DNA from: Bufo bufo
Taxonomy: Eukaryota > Chordata > Amphibia > Anura > Bufonidae
Assembly: GCF_905171765.1 (NCBI RefSeq)
Contig: NC_053390.1
Location: 308,392,984 to 308,456,983 of the forward strand
Direction: 5' to 3'
DNA: 64,000 nucleotides
The notes beneath the pieces were generated by a model. It was not told the origin of the DNA, ran no database searches, and saw only the letters and a list, made by a program, of their open reading frames with translations. Made by a program: the position numbers and the translations under genes. Below, in pieces: positions 52,749-62,280 of this stretch. Each line of letters starts with the position of its first letter. Position 1 is the stretch's first letter.

Positions 52749-54376
52749 CAGGGGTGTACATAGAAATCATTGGGCCCCATAGCAAGAATCTTAATGGGGC
52801 CCCACTAACTCCGTCCACTGGCCCATCCCACCACCTGCCCTGGCTTCTCCCCTGCCATACCCCCAGCAGTTGCAGCCGTGTAGACATTAGGAGCTACTTT
52901 CACACTTGCGTTTCTATTTTCCGGTATTGAGATCCGTCATAGGGTCTCAATACCGGGAAAAAACCCGCTTTTGATTGTCCCCATTCATTGTCTGAGGGCA
53001 CTGTCCACTATAAGCAGCACACAGGCACAGCTCATTGGGGGTGCTATGGTGGTGCTGGCATAATAGTATACCAGTGCCACCATAGCCCCCCTTGCCTTAT
53101 GAACTGTCAGAACCTCCTAATGCATACCTCAGCTGCTGCAGAACATATAAAGCTTCGTTCACATCTGTGTTGGTGCCTCATTCGTGGATCAGGTCATAAA
53201 TGCTGGACACAATTTTATAGCCTGGAAGATGGAAACCTGACAGATCTCATCATAGTCAGCGGGATCCGTCAGGTGTTGTCGTCCATGAAGAGCCAGATCC
53301 GGAACTGCAGTGATTTTCGTTGTTGTGCTCCTATGACGGCAGAACAGCGACCGTCACCAGCACAGAAGTGAACAAGTAATACACACCTCAGCTGCTGCAG
53401 AACATTATAATAGTGACAAGGGAACTACAAGTCTCATCATCACCAGATTATTATTGGAAATTAGGGAGCAACACAGGGAGAGGTGAAAGTGGAGAGAACT
53501 ACAATTTCCAGCATGTCCAGGCTGTTATGATCAGATACAAGTAGATATTACACAGAGTATAAGGCCGGGTTCATATCACCGTTTAGTTTTCAGTTCTTCT
53601 GATCAGTCAGATAAACAGAAAAATAAAGGGAAAAAAATGATCCTGTATTTCAAGCATCAGTTCTGCACATTTGGCATCCGTTTATGCCATTTCTGTCAGA
53701 GATCCGTTATTTTAGACAGAAAAAAGTCCTGCATGCAAAACGGAAAACTAAACTGTGATGAGAATTCAGCCTAAGAAAAGAGAACTACAACTCTCAGCAT
53801 GTCCAGATTATAGGACATCATCTAGTTGTACCAGGTAAGAGCTTTAAAAAGAAATAACTATAACCCCCAGTATGGCCAGACTTATTATGGGTCATCAGTA
53901 TACATTCCAAAGAGGGGGTATAAGAGGAGAGAACTACAACTCCCAGCATTACCAGCCTGTACTAGGGCATACGTTTAAATTACATTAAGAAACATATAAT
54001 ACGACAAAACTACAACTCCCAGCTTTTCTAGGATGTTATGTTATCCCAGAACACCACTAACCTCTCTTCAGTCACCACACAGAAGCTCCGCCCCCTCACA
54101 GCGATATGCCACAGGTCTTTCACCAGTCCTCTGCACTGGTCACATGAGATGACATCACCAAAGGTCCTTTAGACTTCTGGTGCTCTGCTATTCATTGGCT
54201 TCCTGCACTGGTCACATGGTTGATGACATCACCAAAGGTCCTTCTCCACCTCTTACTTTCTCAGGTAGCCATACAAGTGTAATTAGTGGGCGGGGCCTAT
54301 CCTCCACTGCGGGCCCCCTCCCCCCAGGGGCCCCATAGCAGCTGCGTGGTCTGCCTCTATTGGAGGTACGCCACTG
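52749..54376. mobile_element. hAT-type element nested in the TTAA element
   Basis: It runs from CAGGGGTGTAC to GTACGCCACTG, with an exact 8-bp duplication AAGATACC at 52741-52748 and 54377-54384. It contains a Harbinger-type MITE (53563-53771), fragments of other MITE ends (near 52892 and 53155), and a series of ACTACAACTCCCAGCAT-like repeats (53410-54030). No transposase ORF is present. Confidence 0.88.
53563..53771. mobile_element. Harbinger-type MITE
   Basis: The 209-bp element has ends GGCCGGGTTCATATCACCGT and, inverted, GGCTGAATTCTCATCACAGT, flanked by TAA on both sides. It is nested in the hAT element. Confidence 0.8.
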
Positions 54377-54661
54377 AAGATACCGGAGCTTATACCGGGA
54401 GAACGGATCAGCGCCCGGGGATAATAGTAAGTGCAGGGAGATCCCTGGGTGCCGCTCTCCATGTCTGTATGCTTAGTTTAGATTTTTTATTGTAGTGAAA
54501 GGTCCTCTTTAACTACACATAGTATCCAGCACTCCCAGTGGCGTACATAGAGAAGTAAGGACCCCATAGCAAGGATCAAACCAGGCCCCCCACACAGGAC
54601 AGAAGGATTTCTGCCTAAACCCTTTTCAATGACCCTTGGGCCATTTATTATACTGACCAGT

Positions 54662-54951
54662 CAGGGGCGGACTGGGAACTTAAACTTGCCCTGGAAAAAA
54701 TACTAAAAGTGGCCCTATTTTGTAGTCGGGTCAAATTGATGAAAGACAGGGACAGGCCATACCAATATGTGGGCACATTATACCACCCCAACAGAGCCAA
54801 ATACTACAGTCAATCACAAAATACTGCCCCAGCACCACAAAATACATCCCCCAAAACTTCCACTGGCCGGCTGTGAGGAGGGCTCAGGCAGCCCCCTGGG
54901 CACCGGCCCACTGGGAAATTTCCCTGTAAGGTCTATGGCCGATCCGCCCTG
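54662..54951. mobile_element. Probable hAT-type MITE
   Basis: CAGGGGCGGACTGGG at the left and GATCCGCCCTG at the right are inverted ends of an abundant hAT style. An 8-bp duplication is not evident, so the copy or its flanks have changed. Confidence 0.6.
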
Positions 54952-55674
54952 ATGACTGTCCACATATATCTGTACCCACTGCATCTTTTTTACCTCGCAC
55001 CTGGTTGTACACACAGAGAGTAATGAGACGTCAGGTACGAGGTAGGCATGGTTCTGGTACTGTATTCACGCAGTGAACGTGGTTTTGGTGCTGTATTTGA
55101 CTTATAGGCTTGGTTCTGGTGCTCTATACATGTAGTGAACGTGGTTCTGGTGCTGTATTTATGTAGTAGTCTTGGTTCTTGCTCTGTATTTGTGTGCTAG
55201 ATACTTCAATCTAATATTATCCATACACATCTGAGTTCGGGCCACTGTCACAGATTCTGTCAAAAACACTGGACAAAAAAGTCTTGCCTGCAAGACTTTT
55301 TTGTTCACTAAAGGAGCAGCATCCCGAGCAGACCCCATTATAGTCAATGGAGTCTTTTCAGCCCAGGAGTTGGTAAATCTTGCCCCTCTAATGATCAAGC
55401 TGTTGCTATGGACTCAATCATGCCCTGTATCTGGGATTGCACATGTGTACGATCCCAACATGAAAACACAACCAACTGCCGCCTTTTAACAATTTAAAGC
55501 CCATTTACCTATACCGCCTTTATATTGTAGACAGAGTTAAACAGGTTAAGGGTGGGCCGCTACACATGGGTCAGTGCTGTGTGCTTGCCCCACAGGCTAA
55601 AATTTGCCAGCCAGCCCCTGATAGGTATTCTTCATGCCTAGTTTGGCCTCCAGCATATTACGCCATTATTGTTA

Positions 55675-55795
55675 CACAGCTTTCCAAAGATCCTGAAAGG
55701 CAAAAGTGCCTAATTATGCAGCAGTATAGGAAGAGGGAATTATAATGGTATAATTTGGCAGATTTGCCTTTCAGGACTAGCTTTGGAAAGCTGTA
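55675..55795. repeat. Hairpin with 30-base arms
   Basis: ACAGCTTTCCAAAGATCCTG and its near-complement, CAGGACTAGCTTTGGAAAGC, with AAAGGCAAA/TTTGCCTTT inside, form arms around some 60 bases. This is probably a small inverted-repeat transposon; no target duplication was identified. Confidence 0.6.
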
Positions 55796-55987
55796 GAACT
55801 GTAATGGATGCCGCATTTGGCTGGGTAAACATTGCTGTCCTGATACTATATGTGTGTGTACCATGGTATACATTATGTATATTGCTTCTATCACTGTATA
55901 AGCAATCAGTAAGATTGCGTCTGACAAAAAAACATTCCTACCAACAAAATGGCCACACTCACTGTGTAGACAAAGTATGAAGTCTAA

Positions 55988-56486
55988 GGCTACTTTCACA
56001 CTAGCGTTCTGCTGTCCGCTCGTGAGCTCCGTTTGAAGGGGCTCACGAGCGGAGCAGAACGCTTCCGTCCAGCCCTGATGCAGTCTGAATGGATGCGGAT
56101 CCGCTCAGACTGCATCAGTCTGGCGGCGTTCAGCCTCCGCTCCGCTCGCCTCCGCACGGCCAGGCGGACAGCTGAACGCTGCTTGCAGCGTTCGGGTGTC
56201 CGCCTGGCCGTGCGGAGGCGTGCGGATCCGTCCAGACTTACAATGTAAGTCAATGGGAACGGATCCGCTTGAAGATGACACCATATGGCTCAATCTTCAA
56301 GCGGATCCGTCCCCCATTGACTTTACATTGAAAGTCTGAACGGATCCGCTCAGGCTACTTTCGCACTTAGAAATTTTTCTAAGTTATTAATGCAGACGGA
56401 TCCGTACTGAACGGAGCCTCCGTCTGCATTAATATGATCGGATCCGTTCAGAACGGATCCGATCAAGCGCTAGTGTGAAAGTAGCC
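55988..56486. mobile_element. Harbinger-type MITE, palindromic
   Basis: The ends GGCTACTTTCACACTAGCG and CGCTAGTGTGAAAGTAGCC are flanked by TAA on both sides (55985-55987, 56487-56489). The centre has long complementary arms (GCCTCCGCACGGCCAGGCGG near 56147 and its complement near 56200). It belongs to the same family as 15356-15762. Confidence 0.88.
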
Positions 56487-56489
56487 TAA

Positions 56490-57764
56490 ACCCAGTCCCC
56501 CTCCTCCTAAACTTCCTGTCTCACATGCACTGGGATAGGTAGGGGGGGTAGAAGACTTAGAGAAGAATATACTGATTTCCGATTATATTTTTTATGGCCT
56601 GCTATTGTGATACAGGACATGATAGGAGGAAGAAAAATCAGGAGTCTGTTACATTTTGTCTGTTGTTCTTTTTATCAGTTTAGATTCTGGTTTAGTATCC
56701 ATTTAAGCAAGACCTATTAAAACGTTGCTTACATTTTTATTTTAGATATATTGAGGCAGTAAAAAAAAAAATTGTTGCATTGTTACTGATGGACAAGATT
56801 CCCATTAGCAGAAGAGGATTGCTTGGTTACCCTAGATAAGCACAAAATATCAGAATACATTACATAGGTTTCCACTAGTAGCCTTTATGGCCCACATATT
56901 TCCAAAATGCGCCCTACTATGTTTTGTTGTTTCGGGGCTGGTTTCATCTTCTGTTGTTTTTTTTTTATACGGCTTCCCTCATGCTTGGTTTCACTTAGGT
57001 CTTGTAGGCATGCAGTATACAATGCCTTAAAGCCTTGTAATTGTAATGTGAGGGCACTGGGTCATTTTCTTTGCAACCCTGGCTGTTTCTGCTTCACTGA
57101 CATTCAGAGAACTGAGGCTGGGGTATGTATTTTATGTGTGGTACTTCCACTAGAGAGAAATTCCTCTGCTTACGAATAGGCTGTTTACCATCTCAAGTTT
57201 CAGCACAGTCTGCTATGTGTGTTGATCTTCTAGGAACTATGTCTAGGCTGTTCTTCCTGAAACAACAAGTTTGAAGGGTGAAACCAACTAGCTTCATGCA
57301 AGGGCAATATTATTAAGAACTCAGAGTCTCCAACACAGAAATGACTGATATCATAATCTTTCCAGTGATATGACCTTGCACTAACAAGTAGAAATATTAG
57401 CAGCTAGTGTAACCAGAAATGTGTAAGAATAGAGCAGAAAAACTAAAATAATTGTGATGGATCCAGCCTACATTGGGCACCAATAGACCCCACTGATTTC
57501 TTCTGGGTTCACCAGGTGTTTGTGTTTGTCACTTGAATGGGAAGAATAGGGTAGCATGTAGCACTATTTTTCCTGTCAAATATGACAACATTTCTGACCA
57601 AGGCTCCTAATAGAAGCCTATTTTTCCTGTCAAATACAACAGAATTTCTGAGGCTCCTAACAGAATCTCTGATGGAAATGTGAACAGAGCCTAAGAACAT
57701 ATTCTGCGTGGTCCCACAGAACAAAATTCAGTAATATAGTTTATATTTCAGATGCTGGTTAACA
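56490..57764. other. Unassigned, possibly ordinary host sequence
   Basis: About 1.3 kb has balanced composition and no clear repeat except a duplicated TTTTTCCTGTCAAATA phrase (57565-57650) and a MITE-like ATGTGAACAGAGCCTAAG near 57680. The best ORF (56907-57179) lacks family features and conserved-looking codon use. I see no gene. Confidence 0.4.
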
Positions 57765-57772
57765 ACTTAGCT

Positions 57773-58086
57773 CAGTGTTGGCGAACCTATGGCACAGGTG
57801 CCAGAGGCGGCACTCAGAGCCCTCTCTGTGGGCACCCGCACCCTGGAAAAAGTCTATGGTGTACCAATATGCCTTAGACTTTTCCTGCCATTCATCAGCG
57901 CAAGGCACACTATGAACAGCACAGGCAGCGCACTGAATGTAGGCAGGCTATTATAGCTAAATGATAAAGTACATGGAAGATATATTATATTGGTATTCAA
58001 GTTAACTTGTTGTATTGGCACTTTGCCAAAAGTTGGTTTTCGGTTGCAGTTAGGGCACTCGGTCTCTAAAAGGTTCACCACCACTG
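57773..58086. mobile_element. hAT (Charlie-like) MITE
   Basis: The 314-bp element has ends CAGTGTTGGCGAACCT and, inverted, CAGTGGTGGTGAACCTTTTA, with an exact 8-bp duplication ACTTAGCT at 57765-57772 and 58087-58094. The internal phrases GCCCTCTCTGTGGGCACCC and GAGACCGAGTGCCCTAACTG resemble a hAT family known from several vertebrate classes. No coding capacity. Confidence 0.88.
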
Positions 58087-58094
58087 ACTTAGCT

Positions 58095-59287
58095 CATACC
58101 AGTCAAACCAGAGACAATGATCTGTGAACAGTACTGTGTAGATCCTTATCAGGAAGCAGCTAGTCCTGGAAACAGGGAAAAGGGAGCTGCTAACCAACTA
58201 ACCATCCCTAAATTCTATCCCTGACCTCCTGACTATATGAGCCGCCCTCGATGGTAGGGGGGCTCATTCTCTCGAAACTGGGCCCTACTGACCCTAACGG
58301 TCCCTGCAATATGGCGTCAGAAGGTGGAGACAACTAATTCCTCCAAGACACTGAGAAACCTGAGTCTCCAACAGGCCTAGCAACAAAGGGGAAGAAAGCA
58401 ACCAGCAGTGGACGACATGACAGGTAAGTGTCCAGAGGCAGAAAACACCACTGCCAACAGGACCAACATGGATACCTACATGACACAGCTGCAACAGGAA
58501 CTCGAGCTGTCCACGCCGCTACCACTGGATCCTGGAAATGCGCATAGGCCCAAACACACACACCAGGCAGGACCCAGCACAAACACCAAACACAGAATCC
58601 CGTGGAAACAACCTGGACCACCATGAGGCAAGAACCACGGCGGCACCAGGCCAAGCTCCTTGTAGTTTCCCCTCCGGGGAACTCCAGGGACCCCCTTCTG
58701 GAGGTATAGGACATACAAAGGATATGTCTGGCATCCATGCTGACCTGAAACACCAAACAGGCCAAACATGAAACACCAAACCAGACATAACAACAACCCC
58801 AAACATAAACCCACACCAAACATACAACAAGGGAGGTAGGGTAACAGAAACACACACAAAGGGGTGACATCAGGTGACATCGATGTCCCATAAGGTGGCC
58901 CTCAAGGACTAGGCACATGGAATAGCACCAGCTCCTCAAGACACTGAAGACAATCTGACCTCCGGCTCACAACTCCAGAATATATGAGCCATGAGGCCAC
59001 ACCCAGCTCCACCTTACACACCTCTTAACACCAGAAAGGAAGGGAAGAAAGCCTTAAAGGGGAAGTGCACACGCATGCTACAAACTACACGTTGCCACCA
59101 GCAACAAGCATGCACGGCAAAAATGTCACGGTCCACTACCACCAGACCTTGAAACAGCTGTTACAACAGGGTACTGGTTGGCTGTATGAGATGTCTTAGG
59201 AGCAGACACCTAAACATACCATAGGCTAAAACGGTGGTCCGAGTTATGTAAAAAATAAAAATAAAGCACTGCAAATCTGATGGTCTG

Positions 59288-59322
<35 letters not shown>

Positions 59323-59451
59323 CTAAGCAAGCTTTAGGTAAAAAACATAATATTTCCTAATTTCCCTAGATCTGTCCTGGCCCTTTGTTGACGTGTAACA
59401 ACAATCTTTCAGGTTTTCCTCATGCATATTTGTGGGTGTAAACAAAGACTG
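58095..59451. other. Unassigned sequence with AT microsatellite
   Basis: No defended gene is present. ORFs on both strands near 58334-58939 overlap in three frames and are Cys/Trp-rich, which argues against coding. An (AT)n tract lies at 59290-59320. It may be part of an old retroelement, but no end was recognised. Confidence 0.4.
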
Positions 59452-60046
59452 TGTCACTGTCCCTCCAGTGACAGAGTTTAGAAAATCTGAGAGACTGGCT
59501 GCGTGTGAGGTTGTCTGACAGCCTATCTATTTTCACTTGTTGCAGTGTTGTTGTTTGGAATGACCACACCTCTTGTCTTAGGTGTAGCTTGTGGTCATTA
59601 CTGCTCCCCTATTTAGTCTGGACTCACACTTCATACCATGCGGTTGATATTATCTGCCAAGGAGATGGAAGAGCTGTGTGTTTTCCTCTTCTGAGTTTCT
59701 GTTCATCCATTTTCTATTGAAGATAAGTGTACTTCTCTTTGTATTTTGTTTTCCCCTTTTGCTCATTGTTTCCTAGGTCTCAGGGAGACGCTGGTTCGTT
59801 CATCTAGGAAGGATCCAGTGGTCTCAGACCCTGTCACTACACCTAGGGCTTTTCAGGGTTTCCAGGGAATAGGTTTCAGGTGTATGAATATTCCCACCTT
59901 TAGGGTCTATTCATACTGACAGGAGTCAGGGCTAGGTTTAGGGTTTTCTAGGTGGTGACCTTTTTCCTCTCCCTAGCCGTGAGGCCTAGTTTCGGGGAAT
60001 TTTCCTTCTGTTGTCATTCTGGTGTTCCTCCCCCTACATTGTGACA
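59452..60046 (+). repeat. Gypsy D 5' LTR
   Basis: It is 595 bp, TGTCACTGTC...CATTGTGACA, with TGTCAC/GTGACA inverted termini. It is followed by TTATCAACTGCCGAAAAA (presumed primer-binding region) and, 47 bases after the LTR, by the gag ATG at 60093. The 3' LTR is beyond the window, so the ends are inferred from structure. Confidence 0.65.
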
Positions 60047-60110
60047 TTATCAACTGCCGAAAAACCGCCATTTTGTTTGTGTCAGTGCAGCGATGGATAC
60101 TATTTCTGCA

Positions 60111-60375
60111 ACCAAAAAATAGTAGAACCGCAGCACTCTCTTGTCTCAATAATTCCTTTATTCCATCAAATCCATGCGACGTTTCGACCTGGACGGTCTT
60201 AAAAAACGTCGCATGGATTTGATGGAATAAAGGAATTATTGAGACAAGAGAGTGCTGAGGTTCTACTATTTTTTGGTCGCATACTTGGAGGGACGCTACG
60301 GACTGGCGTTCAACACCGCGTGCACCACCACATTAAGGCCAGTATACCCTTTAGTGCTGCTACACCTTCTATACC
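60111..60375. mobile_element. Inverted-repeat insert in gag start, 13-bp duplication
   Basis: It is flanked by TACTATTTCTGCA at 60098-60110 and 60376-60388. Its left two thirds form a hairpin with arms of about 70 bases (GCACTCTCTTGTCTCAATAA and the complement TTATTGAGACAAGAGAGTGC) around a loop GACCTGGACGGTC. The remaining 100 bases are single-copy. A 13-bp duplication points to LINE-driven insertion rather than cut-and-paste. Confidence 0.7.
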
Positions 60376-60756
60376 TACTATTTCTGCACTGATCGAACAA
60401 CTGCAGGGGCTGTCTTTGGAGGTAGCTGACCTCCACACGACCGTCTCACAGATCCAGAGACCACAGGAGGCTGATTCCGGCAGCAGGAACCAGGCCTGTC
60501 CTGAACCTAAGGTCACTCTCCTGGATAGATTTTCCGGGGAAGTGACAATTTTATTTGGTTCAGGGAGTCATGCAGATTGCATTTTAGACTACGTCCTAAC
60601 TCTTCTGGGGACGAGAGTCAAAAAGAGTGGATATATTCATTTTGTTACTTAAAGGTGATGCTCAGTCTTGGGTTTTTTCGTTGCCAACCGGATCACAGCC
60701 CCTCTGGTCGGTAGATGAATTTTTCAGAGTTCTATGTTTTAGACCAGGGAGAGCGT

Positions 60757-61865
60757 GTAGTGTCCCACTAGGTAAATGTGGGCACTACACAAGGGTCAAT
60801 TGGGCCACGTTGTTCTCCACCTCCTGTGGGACAGTGGCAGTGTATTTCACAGTAAATTTTAATGCATTTTAATATGTATTTTATGTGTATTTTCCCTGTG
60901 ATATGTGCAGCAGGCCTATTATGGTATAGTTTAGCATCCTGGACACTAGAGGGAGCTAGGGAGCCCCTAGTATATATATTCAGACCCAGACAGGGAGGGG
61001 TTAGTCTGTGTAGTCAGGAGTCTGTGTAGAGACAGAAGGAAGTGTGCACCTTAGCCAGAGAGAAGCTGAGGGCCACATCCTGGCATGCAGCTAGACAGCC
61101 CAGGCTTCTAGTTGATACCAGGAGGCTAGTGAGTGTGAAGATCAGCCTGCCTGTGGATAATGAGCCAGAGTTAGCTCAGAAGATTCACCCCAAGAGAAGA
61201 ATTTTCCTCCTGGGAGAAACCTGCAGTTCCCTTACCAGAGCAGAGCAGAGCCAGTGTTCCAGCTAGTCAAGTAAGCTGGAGGGCAGAAGGATCATTAAGC
61301 TAAAGCAAGGGATATATACCCGAGGAGGATTGCTACCAAGGATAAAAGCCAGCATTAGGGCATACGGGCCTTGGGATACAGACAGCCAGGATATCTGAGG
61401 AATAGTGCAGCCTGGTCTGTGAGTGATGATTTTACCCTCTGAGTATCTTGCAAAGAACATTACCTGCCATTTATGTAAAGCCTGCTATTGATTACTGCTG
61501 CAAAGTGGAACTAAATTCAAATTGCATAAAGTTGAACTATTTACAATAAAGAAAGTTTGGTTCACCCCAACAACGTGTTCCTCACTTATTACTACTACCA
61601 ACCGGTGTGCCACCGTTACAGGCACTGGCGTCACGAACCTTAAAGGGACCTTGCCCTAGGCACATTAAACATCTGCAACAACCAGGGCACCTCACCCACC
61701 ATCAGGCCTGGTCCCCATATACAGAGAGTGCCCCAGAGGACTTCTGCGCCAGCCTCTCCATCACTGCTGTGCGCTGCCCAGGGTCATCCTACAAACTGTG
61801 AGTAATCCATAGCAATCCTCGTTTGCCTAAGTAACCGTGACCTCACATCGCTGTACCCTGCAGGT
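60757..61865 (+). mobile_element. LTR-like insert in Gypsy D gag
   Basis: About 1.1 kb begins near TGTAGTGTCCCACTAGG and interrupts gag between a codon near 60756 and 61866. It has a TATATATATTCAGACCC box at about 60971, CAATAAAGAAAG at about 61545, and after GTTACAGGCACTGGCGTCACGAAC (only partly like a primer-binding site) about 240 further bases. No target duplication is clear. The insert at 48944-49976 shares the CATCACGAAC/CGTCACGAAC module. Confidence 0.5.
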
Positions 61866-62280
61866 CTGCGTACTGCAAGCGTTCTGCAGAGACCTATTGC
61901 TCTGAATTTAGGAGTTGGGCTACTGATATGGAGTGGAATGATCCAGCTCTCCGTTGTCAATTCTGTCAAGGGTTATCCAAGAGCCTGAAGGACGCGATGG
62001 CGTTTTGCGAATATCTTGAGTCATTGGAAGCGGCCATGTCCCTTGCTGTACGTATTGATAGACGCCTGAGGGAGAGATCTAAGATTCCTCACTCTCAGGA
62101 CTTACTATCATATAAGGTGGTGGCCTCTTCCGACACTTTGGCTAGAGAGACACTTGAGTTTATGTCTGGTGACGAACCAATGCAGCTGGGAGGAGCTACT
62201 CCTGGACCTGGTGATTTTCTGTGGAAAAAGGGGACATTTTGTTAACGTATGTCCTGTATGTCCATATGTCAAGGTGAAAA

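Larger units (their letters stand above)
52410..54508. mobile_element. TTAA-flanked inverted-repeat element
   Basis: The ends AGAGGACCTTTCACTAC and GTAGTGAAAGGTCCTCT are followed by long imperfect inverted arms (AATAAAAAATCTAAACTAAGC and TCCATGTCTGTATGC in complement). TTAA lies at 52406-52409 and 54509-54512. TTAA targeting fits piggyBac or Kolobok. A hAT element is nested in it (52749-54376). A hairpin at 52590-52680 with an A-rich loop is also inside. Confidence 0.8.
54513..55987. other. Largely unassigned sequence with short transposon pieces
   Basis: It includes a hAT-like end CAGTGGCGTACATAGAG at about 54537, a probable hAT MITE (54662-54951), a repeated GGTTCTGGTGCTGTATT phrase (55050-55190, about four copies), and a hairpin at 55675-55795. 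No ORF here looks like a protein gene. Confidence 0.5.
60093..62280 (+). pseudogene. gag: Gypsy D gag, in three pieces
   Basis: The first codons (60093-60110) read MDTISA. After the 265-bp insert the same frame family resumes at 60389 with LIEQLQGLSLEVADL, matching the N-terminus of Gypsy A gag. A frame change near 60545 and another near 60640 follow; GDAQSWVFSLPTGSQ is read at 60655-60700. After the LTR-like insert, TYCSEFRSWATDMEWNDPAL continues at 61888-61950 and RIDRRLRERSKIP near 62055-62095. The zinc knuckle CGKRGHFVNVC (62222-62255) is in yet another frame. Confidence 0.85.

Noticed and set aside
56907..57179. 90-codon ORF that might be a host exon
   Set aside because: No domain, no clear splice context and no repeat of codon pattern; evidence is too thin.
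58334..58939. 201-codon ORF on the minus strand
   Set aside because: It overlaps other long ORFs in two more frames, has an improbable Cys/Trp/Val-rich composition and no recognisable domain. I see it as chance openness in a stop-poor stretch.
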